In this document: positions 45,945 through 56,634 of the stretch, in pieces
Layout of the letters: each line of letters starts with the position of its first letter
How positions within the stretch are numbered: position 1 is the first letter of the stretch
Position numbers and translations under genes: made by a program
Assembly: GCA_947561585.1 (NCBI GenBank)
Contig: CANNZV010001459.1
Location: forward strand, 1 to 64,000
From: Caprella mutica
Taxonomy: Eukaryota > Arthropoda > Malacostraca > Amphipoda > Caprellidae
DNA length: 64,000 nucleotides
Direction: 5' to 3'
Notes under the pieces: generated by a model
What the model was told of the DNA's origin: nothing
The model's database searches: none
Seen by the model: only the letters and a program-made list of their open reading frames with translations

Positions 45945-46433
45945 ATGGCTCGATTCTTGAACCATCATATTAGTACCTATCTAGTTCTCTTCCACGACTT
46001 CATATTGCTAGCAGTAATGTTAATCGAAAGAACAATTCGTATTCGACATTATTTAACTGGAATTGTTTTGAAATATTCAAAAAAATCACTAATTGGAATC
46101 TATGTAGTCATTTACTATTCACTAATTGGCATCTTTTTTCTTACTACGTGTGGGAGGTGCTTATGTTATGCAACGTTGTCAAATTTCATAATATTGACTG
46201 AAAACTCCACGGTTTTTGCTAATAATATTCAAAGTGACCTCGTTTATTCTTTCCCCCATAATACTAACAGTATTATATATGCATACTTTTACTGTCACAT
46301 TTTATATTTAGTAACTTTTACCTACATCGATATTTTAAATTTTGTTAGTTATTTTCTTACCCACCTTTACTATTCAAATTATATGCAACATTATTTGCAC
46401 CGTTCATATTATCTAAACTTCAATTTAATATAA
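45945..46433 (+). CDS. Uncharacterised hydrophobic ORF, 162 codons
   Basis: Begins with ATG and is open for 162 codons in an AT-rich region. The product would be very rich in Ile, Leu, Tyr and Phe with perhaps four membrane-spanning stretches (residues 11-27, 50-70, 105-125, 128-145). No family is recognised. The composition follows what AT-rich DNA gives by chance, and it lies between two satellite arrays, so a real gene is doubtful. Confidence 0.2.
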   Translation: MARFLNHHISTYLVLFHDFILLAVMLIERTIRIRHYLTGIVLKYSKKSLIGIYVVIYYSLIGIFFLTTCGRCLCYATLSNFIILTENSTVFANNIQSDLVYSFPHNTNSIIYAYFYCHILYLVTFTYIDILNFVSYFLTHLYYSNYMQHYLHRSYYLNFNLI

Positions 46434-46854
46434 ATAATTGTTTTTTAGTATATACGAAAAGTATCATAATGAATTGTTTTAATAATAATAACTCATTAAT
46501 AATAACAATTATTAGTACAGTAATAATAAAACTCCCAATGATCAGCATTGTAATAATATACCAATAATGTTAGAACTCACTGTACTTAATGTCTAGCAGC
46601 TCTAGCCAATAAGAAAGCTCGTTACAAATTGCAAAATTATTCCTAGCGTGGATCAATAATGCAGTCTGTGAGAGAGTAACATTGATACCTGAATAATGAT
46701 CTACGCTTCTATTACCGTAGATTACTATGTTTGAATGCGAAGTGAGAGTAATGAAAAGTGATCTGCAGCTGTAGATCACTTTACACTGTTACTAGTTAGC
46801 GATGGAGAATTTTGCGTAGATCACTAATCAAAGTTACTCTTCAATTATACTTTA
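46434..46854. other. Unassigned stretch
   Basis: No gene supported. TAGATCAC and GTGATCTAC motifs recur (46690-46830). Confidence 0.3.
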
Positions 46855-47132
46855 AATTCTAACTCGCACTCTCAATTCTAACTCGCACTCTCAATTCTAA
46901 CTCGCACTCTCAATTCTAACTCGCACTCTCAATTCTAACTCGCACTCTCAATAATAACTCGCACTCTCAATAATAACTCGCACTCTCAATTCTAACTCGC
47001 ACTCTCAATTCTAACTCGCACTCTCAATTCTAACTCGCACTCTCAATCATTAATCGTAAATTCAATCATTAATCGTAAATTCAATCATTAATCGTAAATT
47101 CAATCATTAATCGTAAACTCAATCATAAGTCG
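46855..47132. repeat. 19-bp minisatellite that switches monomer type
   Basis: Ten units of AATTCTAACTCGCACTCTC (two of them AATAATAACTCG...) run to about 47045, directly followed by four and a half units of AATCATTAATCGTAAATTC. Both types are 19 bp and share the AA-x-x-TAA-TCG skeleton, so one evolved from the other or both from one ancestor. Confidence 0.9.
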
Positions 47133-47499
47133 TACTTTAAATTGTAATTTTAATTAAGAAGAAATATATAAAGTATAAATCTTAATTGTAAATTATAATT
47201 TTAATTGTAAATTTTAAAATTTAATCGAAATTTCACTTCAAATTTCAAATTTTACTTTGAATTAAAAACAGTAGAGACTAAAATCGAATATTTCGTCTAT
47301 TAAAAGTTAACAATTATTATAGATTAACAAAAATTAACAAAAATATGTATTATATTTTCCAAAGATCATCCCTTTTTTCCATTAGTAATTTTCTATTAGG
47401 TCACTAGGTAGTGTCATGATAAAGAATAACTAGTCTTAGTTATTTACACTTTACTCATTTAAAAAGTAAGAAACATTTCAGATATTTGGATTTATTTCA
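47133..47499. other. AT-rich stretch without recognised genes
   Basis: Runs of TAAATTTTAAATT-type sequence only. Confidence 0.4.
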
Positions 47500-48000
47500 T
47501 TTTAGTAGGGGTTTAACGTCTGCTTCGGAACCAAAGGCCATATCGCTGACGTCAAAAGGAAATTAAATACAAGGGACTGGAAGAAGCAGTCAGAGAGGAA
47601 AGTGGCTCCATGAACAAAGTCACTTACCACCGTCGGTGACAATGCTCATGGATGCAGAAAAGCTACTCCGAGAATGCAGTCACTTACCAAGGAATGTGAC
47701 GAAACGGGACACAAGCACCAATAGCTGCACTCACAGATGGAAGAGGAAAATGAAGAAGTGATAGTAAATGAAGCCTACACAAAATCTAAGACCTCGTAGT
47801 TGAAGAGAATAACCCTAGCGCTATCCTCTAAAACTGCAAGTAGCGTTAAAAAATGATAAACATGGTAAAAATGAAAATAATCCAAATTACAATCCATAAT
47901 CTAAATTACAACAGTTCGGGGCCCAAGGGACGCCACGCCCCTTCTCTTCCATTCACCACATACAGTTTCAGGATAGAGCCCCTAGGGGCTATTTGGATTT
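47500..48000 (-). mobile_element. 3' end of a dispersed element, probably a LINE
   Basis: It matches the tandem copies at 54085-55110 in the other orientation. On the minus strand it begins near TAGGGGCTCTATCCTGA and ends near GCAGACGTTAAACCCCTACT. It contains no long ORF. The pattern of variable starts and a shared end in the four copies suggests 5'-truncated LINE 3' ends. Confidence 0.55.
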
Positions 48001-48423
48001 AGGTGTACCAAAACTTATCAGAGTGTTTGTAGCTACTTATATATTAAAAAGGTTATTTAATATTCACATAGAAAATACATCTTTAAAATCCAGTGATAAG
48101 AAAAAGTTACCGGTTTCGAAAAGTCCTGTCGTAGAGTAGCCAAACACAAGACAGCATCGAATCGATGTGGCCTAAATTTGAACCACGATACCATGGAACC
48201 GGAAGGAGGCGGAGCTAAGATTCAGATAGTTCGGTTCGAAACCGTTTTCCACAATCATAACAGGACTGAGTGTTGAACAGGAAGGTGGTCTAAGAACATA
48301 GTCCGTATTCTTATTTGTTACATCAATTTGTTATTCGAATCTGGAATTTAATTTTTCTTTGTAAAATATATTTCCGTCAAGATTGTTTCTTTTTCTAAAG
48401 TTTAGAAGAACAGAGTGGGTAAA
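48001..48423. other. Unassigned stretch
   Basis: No gene supported; it leads into the repeat-bearing ORF. Confidence 0.3.
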
Positions 48424-48759
48424 ATGATGAAAAATAAGAACTCCTCCTCTTCTGGTATTAAGAGAAACAAACAAAATAAACCAGTTAAACGTTGTGAAGA
48501 ATTCCCCTACACAACTGAAGAATTCCCCTACACAACTGAAGAATTCCCCTACACAACTAAAGAATTCCCCTACACAACTAAAGAATTCCCCTACACAACT
48601 GAAGAATTCCCCTACACAACTGAAGAATTCCCCTACACAACTGAAGAATTCCCCTACACAACTGAAGAAACTAAAGATGTAGAATTGTGGGAGGATATCT
48701 CTGATGATGTACAGCAGTTAGAACTTTTTAAGATGAATATTCGAATGACGAATCAATGA
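48424..48759 (+). CDS. Short ORF with eight 24-bp repeats (EFPYTTEE)
   Basis: An 111-codon ORF from ATG ATG. A basic, Ser-rich start is followed by eight copies of an octapeptide EFPYTT(E/K)E (residues about 26-88) and an acidic tail (ETKDVELWEDISDDVQQLEL). The repeat unit is 24 bp and contains an EcoRI-type GAATTC. Since 24 is a multiple of three, a second frame is also open over the array (KNSPTQL repeats). A third in-phase GTG start exists at 48415. Codon use and family are not informative, so it may be a chance ORF on a minisatellite or a small secreted-like or structural protein. No signal peptide. Confidence 0.35.
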   Translation: MMKNKNSSSSGIKRNKQNKPVKRCEEFPYTTEEFPYTTEEFPYTTKEFPYTTKEFPYTTEEFPYTTEEFPYTTEEFPYTTEETKDVELWEDISDDVQQLELFKMNIRMTNQ

Positions 48760-49600
48760 ACCAGAAACCACCTAGAGGTCATTTGTCCGATAACCCTGGA
48801 GCTTGCGTGAGTACTTGAATAGGATAAGTTCATAGTTCATATTTTCGATATTGTATGGTAATCAATGATGGCTAAATATTATAATATATTCTGAAATATT
48901 ATTTATTAAGTAGGGATTCTTATTATTATTCTTTTAGTTACTAAATATTATATTCCCTGCTCGTGATTGGAATATTTCATTCTGCTTTTAGTTTCTTGCT
49001 TTGGATGGTATTGGCAAAGATATTAAACTGCGATAGGTTGAACCATTCTCGGAAATTTCACATGTTTCGATTGTGGTTTCGAAGTGGTAAATAGAAACAA
49101 AACTATAAATACAAATTTGAGGTACAGAAGAAATCCTCTATAATGAATTCCAGCATATTAATATAGTGAATCATCCTGATTAGTATACTCCTGTATAACT
49201 AACCAACCTCTGTAGTGAACATATTATGGTGAAGCAGGTAATATGCGGCACAATAAGTAACTTCGTACTCTAACCACAAACACTAATACAAACATAGCTT
49301 TTCAAATTAAAAAAAAATAAATCATAAGTTGTAAGGAATTTCCTTCAGGATGCAACCATTTAATATACTCAGTTCAGCAGGTCATAAACTCTCTCGAGAA
49401 AAGTTGCTACAAGTTGGCAGGGCCGCAATTTACTTGTGTGGCACTCATTTGGTCTGAAGCCATTTTAATTGAGTTTTCTATGCATCTTTATATAGTAAAT
49501 TAGTTGTATTTCACGAAAGAGGAGTTTCTACCAGCAAAAAAAAAAAAGTAATGTATAGTGATCCATCCTGATTTTAGAGTCCTTAGAATAAAGAAATTAT
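48760..49600. other. AT-rich stretch without recognised genes
   Basis: No feature I can support. Confidence 0.4.
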
Positions 49601-49639
49601 TTTTAAAGCCTAGTTTTCTATTTTTCTCTCATAGCCACT

Positions 49640-49830
49640 AGTTCCCAAGCAACCAGTCTATGTTGCCCCCATGTGGGCACTACATGGGTTAGTGGGTTGA
49701 ACATGGCATATGGTAAAACAATATGGGCACTACATGGGCCCAATGTGTCTTTTCCTTCAGTCGAAATGGCAGGTAGAACCCACGTGGGGGAGATGTGACA
49801 AAGGTTGAATTTCAATGTTGTACCAACATG
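49640..49830. repeat. Degenerate CATGTGGGCACTACATGGG repeat
   Basis: ATGTGGGCACTACATGGG appears at 49671 and, as TATGGGCACTACATGGG, at 49722, with similar CCCACGTGGGGG and ATGTTG elements around. This is a short degenerate palindromic repeat; it opens a frame on the minus strand that I do not regard as a gene. Confidence 0.4.
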
Positions 49831-49859
49831 GTAACAATGTTACGTTTCTGTGGTTAGTA

Positions 49860-50745
49860 AATATTTTCATAATTGTTTTATATTTAATATTTCAATCAAA
49901 ATAAAATAAATTACCATATAATTTCCATCTTATATTCATATTATACAATATACTTATATTTATATTTCAAATTATTGAAATTATTTGATACTTACTTTTT
50001 GCTGTAATATGAATTAGCATATTGCAGGAAATGCAATACTTGTCGTTATTTTGTTATATTCATGTTATAATAAATTATACTAGGTATTGTCGAATAGCTA
50101 GGTCCCGCGTATTGCGGAATTTATACAAGAGCTTGTGTGTGAACCCTACTGTTTTTTATGTTTTGTTTCTCAATCAATTTGTATCATTGAAATATTATTA
50201 GTGAACAAAATTCAATATAGATAATTGGGATGAATATCTTTTTTCTCATACTATTGTATGAATCTTTTCAACAAAATTATCAATGAATGTACAATTTCAT
50301 ATTCAAAACTACCTAGGTATAATTTTAATTATAAATTTTATAATCTATCATATTGTGCACATGAATGTTTACAATACACGGATATTCACTGATATTTTCA
50401 GAAAAATAGATAAATATATTAGCCTTATATCAAAATTTCATTATGATAAGCCAACAATCAACATTAATCAAATCTTTTAGATTTATAATTATAATTATTG
50501 CTACCTAGACTTGCAAGGGTGTTAGGGCTAAAGGTACTGAACTTAAATATATAAACAAATTAAAGAAAATATATTAAAATTATTTTAGCGAAAGGATAAT
50601 GATTATAATCAACTATGATAAACTTTCTATATGAAATGATCAAAGTCTAAAAGTTTTAATCATCTTTTTATTTCTTGTAAACTATATTTAAACCCCGCGC
50701 GAGATTAGCTACATATGCCCTAACGGGATGCCTTAACGAATCACA
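49860..50745. other. AT-rich stretch without recognised genes
   Basis: No feature I can support. A 65-codon ORF at 50283-50480 is Ile/Asn rich and probably chance. Confidence 0.4.
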
Positions 50746-50929
50746 GTGTGCGTGACGTCATCAGAGCAACACTCGAAAGTCAAATTTAAAGCAACTAAAA
50801 GGTGTACAATTATATTAGTTTCAATTTATTGCCTTTATATGAAAGCAATAATAGATTTGATTGATTATTTAATCTCAAAAGTTCTTAATTTTCTATTTAA
50901 TACTACTGCCTTGATGACGTCACGCACAC
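50746..50929. mobile_element. 184-bp element with 17-bp TIRs containing TGACGTCA
   Basis: GTGTGCGTGACGTCATC at 50746-50762 is the exact reverse complement of 50913-50929. Each end holds the full CRE-like palindrome TGACGTCA (50753-50760 and 50915-50922). There is no coding frame of note. A further TGACGTCACG occurs at 55528-55537 without a partner. Confidence 0.6.
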
Positions 50930-51072
50930 AAAACACACGATTCGTTTCTGTCAAATAAATCAGTAATTTTGTAAATGCTCAAGTCAACAGTTCAGTTTTG
51001 TGAATCACAGTGAGAGGTTGAGTGAGGTTTTGTGCAATTTATTAATCGGAATTGTTCGCTGCTATCGTAAAT

Positions 51073-51219
51073 ATGGAGAAAACAATTGACCTATCTGTTG
51101 AACAAAATCATAATAGTATCTACGTACATTCAATGCTATTGAAAATAGTTAGAATAGTCAAGACATTACTTTCAAATAGTGCACCCGCCACCATTTTGAA
51201 CAAGGAAGTTATAGTGTAA
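51073..51219 (+). CDS. Small ORF, 48 residues
   Basis: An ATG-initiated ORF (starting MEKTIDLSVEQNHN, ending at TAA 51217) lies about 150 bp downstream of the TGACGTCA element. It is unrecognised and could be a small upstream exon or chance. Confidence 0.15.
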   Translation: MEKTIDLSVEQNHNSIYVHSMLLKIVRIVKTLLSNSAPATILNKEVIV

Positions 51220-51663
51220 CTGCGTAGAATTCCTCTAGATGGCTAATCATGGCTTCCTGTGGCTGCTTCCGATCAGAAGTTTATTGCAGCATTATTGACT
51301 ATTACACAGACTACCTAACTAGAGATGATTCCTATTGTGACAGCGCTACCTACTCTATTATCATCATTAACTGTAAGTATATAATGACCTTCCTATCTTC
51401 TCATCAAATTAAATAGTTTATTTAAATCTCTTTTTTTTCTAAACTAGGTAGGTAGGTACCTAGCTGATCACATGCAGTGTGCACTGGCACATGATCTCTG
51501 ATAATATAGTATCCTAATAAATAATAAGAAAATGAATGTAGGCCTAGCAATAGTCATGTGAAGATTACTAAATTTACTCTTACATTTTTTTTTGTGCAAA
51601 ATTTGCAATATTGCTTTAGCCTAGGGCCTAGGCTAAGTAGTATTTATCTTGGTACTGGGCCTC
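51220..51663. other. Unassigned stretch
   Basis: No gene supported; contains a TAGGTAGGTAGGTACC run near 51450. Confidence 0.3.
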
Positions 51664-51945
51664 GGGTAAGTTACGAATTATCGGTCAGTTCCACATCTTC
51701 GATCATATGAAAAAACTAACTAACTACCTAGCTAGGTAGGTACCAAGGTAGTATCTATAATAATTAGGCTATTATTTAATTTTTATATTAATTAATGTGT
51801 CGTGGTGTTATACCTAGGTATTATTGATACCTATTAGCTAATATAAAAATGTAGATAGGCTACCTACCTACATTATTAGTTATTACATAATAGTTTTTTC
51901 TAATGATCGAAGATGTGGAACTGACTAATTATTCGTAACATGCCC
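51664..51945. mobile_element. MITE, family member 2 (ends GGGTAAGTTACGAAT)
   Basis: The left end GGGTAAGTTACGAATTATCG pairs with the right end, reverse complement GGGCATGTTACGAATAATTA; both then carry TCAGTTCCACATCTTCGATCAT. It matches the element at 21984-22236, which defines the family's ends. Confidence 0.65.
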
Positions 51946-52559
51946 TAATAAGTAATAACAAGGTGGAAATTCATATTATACCTTTTTTGATTTTGTAATT
52001 TGAGTGGAATTGTGGGAATTAGATCCTAATTGACTCACTTCTGGTATCAGTTTAAAAAAAGCATGGATTGAATTTATATAAAAGGTATTGTTAATATTAT
52101 TTAATAATAAAGCTACAGCTTATGCAATTCTAAATTGTAATAACATTACTCCTCTTTTTCAGTGTCAAGATGCTTCAGAGATTCTTCAGTGCAGCTCTTC
52201 TACCCTTAAATGACGAAAGGCGATGTTAATAGCAAATTGGGTTCTCTTCACTGATATATATACCTATACATCAGAAAAATTCTAAATTTTGCATTTCAAA
52301 AATCTTTTCAAGGAAGCATAAACAGTACAGTCTTCATTTTAAAAGCTAGCTGAGTATTATAGCTATTAACAATAGAAAGATTGTTAATACGCTGAACTTG
52401 TATCTTTACTTAATCTTTCAATTTCTATAATTTGATAATCATTTAATCAGACATAATCTTTTTAATCTTGTACACTGTTCATTAGAAGGAAATGCTATTT
52501 AAATTTATGGTCATGTTATTCTCGCTAGGAGCTCTAATATAATTATAAACGAATAGCTT

Positions 52560-52690
52560 TGATGTAAGCCGCTAATATAACTTGTAACTTCAGAACATAA
52601 CTTTATAACTTGTAACCCAGAGCTATAACTTGTAATTCAGAATATAACTTTATAATTTGTACTAAGTTATATAACTTCATGAACTTTGTA
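52560..52690. repeat. Degenerate tandem repeat TATAACTTGTAA
   Basis: ATATAACTTGTAAYTCAGAA-type units recur about six times with slippage, followed by a run of T at 52694-52708. Confidence 0.6.
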
Positions 52691-52709
52691 AATTTTTTTT
52701 TTTTTTTGT

Positions 52710-54080
52710 TTGTTTAAAAAGACAATATTTTTCCATTAAAAACAAGAACTTTGTAAATCAGTTATACAACTTAGAATATTGAGTTCTTTTTCTATAGATA
52801 GAGTTGAAATTAATACTTAATTAATTTAAAAGGAATTAAGTAAGTATTTCAATTATTCTAATTGAAATACTTAATTAATAGTTAGGAACTTGTGACATTT
52901 CTGATCATGTATAGGTTAAACAGGACTCTGAAATAGTATGCTTAAATTTGGATGTTTATTAGCAAATCAGGTTGCACTAAAATGAACTATTAGTGAATCT
53001 GATCGATCTATATGTTAATCGTATAGAAAGCCATTACCACTAGCGTGTTAAATTTGAATAATGCATTGTGTGTTATTTCTATCTGCAGTGAGTAGAAAAA
53101 CATCTTTGAAAAGTACTATCAGTACCTTAACAGAAGTTTATTCACTCACTTGAAGGTTGGACTCTCCAGTTCACCCTTTAAATACCATTGGCACCTAACT
53201 AAAGTGTTCATAGTTCGCGATGGTCTCTTGAAGACTGGTTGGTCGGACCAAGTCCGGTCGGACTTGTCCATCCACGGGTTTCGTGAGTTGGCAACTCAAA
53301 CCCTTGTTTATTTAAAACCCTTAAGTTTATTCAACCGCTAGTTTATTTAAAACTTGTGTTGTGTTATTTAAAGACTTGTGCGTAAGTCTTAGAACTCTGT
53401 ACTATTCGAACTTTACTATAAGTACACCCATTTAAAACTTCCTTGTGTTTAATTTACTTCCTAAAAACTTTTACCGTTTAGTCATTTGTCAGTTTAATAG
53501 AATTCAATCAATTACCTCCAAGTCTCTTCAAGTTAAGATAATACAAATAATTGTTACAGAACCCGGAGACTTAATTTGCTCTATGGGATAAGTTTATTAA
53601 CAAGCCTCATCTACTTAGAAAATAGGTGATAATTTACTATCAATCCCATAGGAAAAGGGCAATTTAATAATAGCAGTTATAATCTAATGAATGAATGAAT
53701 CATTAATAATATATAGCTAGTTAATAAGCAATAACTGAAAAAAATATATTTGAAATCAAAGACAAAATTCAATCTCTCAGTTTTTTTAGTAATATATTCA
53801 GACACCAATTATTCTAGTTTACTTGATGCCAAATATTCAAAAGCTACTTCTAATATGAATGCAATAATCTATGGATATATAGCTACCTTATTTCAATTTC
53901 AGAGCATTAGTTTTTTTAACTAGGTAATAATAAGGTTAAAGTATATTCGATTTTTTATTATATCCAATGCTATATATTTGTAGCTGTTACATCACTAATT
54001 TTTGCAGAATAATAGCTAAGCCAATTTCAATTCCAGATACTGTGAGACGGATATCTTATGGGACAATGGATGCAAACTTC
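52710..54080. other. AT-rich stretch without recognised genes
   Basis: No gene supported. A short palindrome (AAGTCCGGTCGGACTT) lies near 53252. Confidence 0.4.
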
Positions 54081-54084
54081 AGAG

Positions 54085-55110
54085 ATCTATACTGCAGTCT
54101 GGAGGAGCGAAGGACAGGAAGAAAGGAAGAGGAGAAGAAGGAATATAATCGTGTCCCTTGTGATCCGAACTGTTGTAATTTGGATTATAAATAGTATTTT
54201 TTTCATTTTCACCATGATAATCCTTTTTCAACGCTACATGCATTTTAGATGATAGCACTAGGGTTATGTTATTCAACCACGAGATTTAAATAATTGTGTT
54301 AGGTAGGCTCGTAGGATTCATTTACTGTCACCTCTTTATTTTCCACTTCCGCCAGTGAATGCTGTCACTGGTGCTTGTCTCTTTTCGTCACATTTATTCC
54401 TTGATAAGTGACTATATTCACGGAGTAGCTTTTCTGCATCCATAAGCTTCGTCAGCCCCCAGGGGCTCTATCTGAAGCTGTCTGTGGTGAATGGAAGAGA
54501 AAGGGGGTGGCGTCCCTTGCGCCCCGAACTGTTGTAATTTGGATTATGGTTTGTCTTTCTTCATGTTTATCATTTATTCTAACTCTACTGGCAATTTTAG
54601 AGGATAGCCCTAGGTTATGCCCTTCGCTACGAGGTCTTAGATTTTTGTGTTTGGTAGGCTCGTGGCTTCATTTACTATCACCTTTTCATTTTCCTCTTCA
54701 ATCCGTGAGTGCAGACATTGGTGCTTGTGTCCCGTTTCGTCACATTCCTTGGTAAGTGACTGCATTCACGGAGTAGCTTTTCTGCTTCAATGAGCATTGT
54801 CACCGACGGTGGTAAGGGACTATGTTCATGGAGCCACTTTCCTCTATGACTGCTTCTTCCAGTCCCTTGTATTTAATTTCCATTTGACGTCAGCGATATG
54901 GCCTTTGGTTCCGAAGCAGACGTTAAACACCTACTTAATTAATTAATTGTTTCAATAAGCTTTGCGGGGCTCTATCCTGAAGCTGTCTGGTGAATGGAAG
55001 AGAAGGGGTATTTGTTCATGAAACTACTTTCCAGTCACTTTTATTTATTTTCTCTTTAACATAAGCAATATGGTATTTGGATCCGAAGATGTCAATACTA
55101 CTAGGCTCCT
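54085..55110 (+). repeat. Three tandem truncated copies of a LINE-like 3' end
   Basis: Copy 1 about 54085-54465, copy 2 about 54466-54945, copy 3 about 54960-55110, all plus strand. Shared blocks include GAACTGTTGTAATTTGGATT, GTAAGTGACT, GGAGTAGCTTTTCTGC and GATATGGCCTTTGGTTCCGA. Copy 2 ends at TTAAACACCTAC. The minus copy at 47500-48000 is of the same family. No long ORF. Confidence 0.65.
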
Positions 55111-56634
55111 TATTAATTTTACATTTTATTGTTATAACTTAAAGCTGTATGGTTTCTTTTATTTTTTTATATAACTTAACTTGATAGATAATGAAGACTG
55201 TGATATTTTTAAATAACTAGAAATTTTGTTTTGTTTATAAATACATTTAAAAATTATATATTTATCCCTAAAATTAGTTCGTATCAATTATCCTGTTTTT
55301 GGTAGGAATGTTAATCAACATTAATTTATAGTGAATAATGATCCATAAGAAAGAAAATTTTCACAATATTAATTAATTCTAAATTTTAATAGGATTGGGG
55401 AAAACATGATACCCATGTTGGTTCCACCTAGTACCACAGTATAAAGATTAGGGGAGTAGACCAATCTCATATGGGAGACATCTTTTTTAAAGTGACCAAT
55501 AGCGTTGCAGAAGAGACCGGTGGTGCGTGACGTCACGAGCGGGAAAATTTACTATTATTTACTATGTAGTATTTGTATGAAACGCACAAAAATAAACACT
55601 TATATTTTCAACTGAATGAAAATATTAAATTCATTGCTTAACTTTTTACAACCTTATTAATATGAATAGAATTTAAGAATAAAAGTATAATTCAAATTAA
55701 ATAATTTCTAACGAAGGCAATTACTATAAGAAACTGCTTAGTTACGTTATGGGTAGTAACCTTACTCTAGTTTTAACTTTTATTGAAGTTCAATTTTAAA
55801 ATATACTACAGTCAATGATACATTAATAATTTATCCTTTTGTTATTAACTTTCTTCTATTAATTTTTAAACCATTTGCCAAATTCAATCAATAATCGTAA
55901 TTAGTAAAATAGATATTTAATGTATTAGTAGACTCGACAGTTTTCATAGATATTCATTTGTTATTTAAATAACTCATTCAAAGGATTACTTAAGGAAAGG
56001 ATAATTAAACAAACATTATATAATCATTTCAGTCTTATGAAGGGATAACTTTATTCAGAATCTTCTCAACTGAAATGCTTTAAAGTGAAATGATACTACA
56101 AAAAAATGCTTAGGTAGTTGATAAATGAAATAGGTATAAAAAAGAAATTGAAATACAGAAAAACGAATAGCCAATTCAATGAAAATCGGACAGTAAAGGA
56201 AAATCTTAATTTAATAACAAGAAATGAAATAGATATAATAAATAAAATAATGAAAATTAAATAAATGATGAGATACAGAAAAAATGAAAATCGTAAAACA
56301 AAAAGGAAATTCTGCATTGAATTATGTAATAAATAAATAACTGAAAATTAAATAGCTAAAGGGATTATGATATTGAAATATTAAATAGATCGGTAATTCA
56401 TTTAGAATTGAACATAAACAAAAATTAACAAAAAGCTTAGTTGAATAACGAAAAATAAATAAATAAATTGAACTTGAATAAAGCGGAATTGGGATATAGA
56501 AAATTAATAGCTAATCAAATGAAAATCGAACCTAAACAAAAGAATAATGATTAATCAAATGCTAATAAAATAACAGAAAATGGAATTAATATGAATAATA
56601 AAATAACAAGAGATGGAATGCTCATATTAGACTA
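55111..56634. other. AT-rich stretch without recognised genes
   Basis: No gene supported. The 73-codon minus ORF at 56096-56317 is a Phe/Ile-rich chance frame. Confidence 0.4.

Noticed and set aside
49618..49815. 65-codon minus ORF
   Set aside because: Produced by the CATGTGGGCACTACATGGG repeat; no independent evidence.
53240..53275. Short palindrome as regulatory site or terminator
   Set aside because: Only 7-8 bp arms without gene context; within chance for a 64-kb window.
56096..56317. 73-codon hydrophobic minus ORF
   Set aside because: Phe/Ile/Leu-rich frame expected from A-rich complementary DNA; no motif or neighbour supports it.
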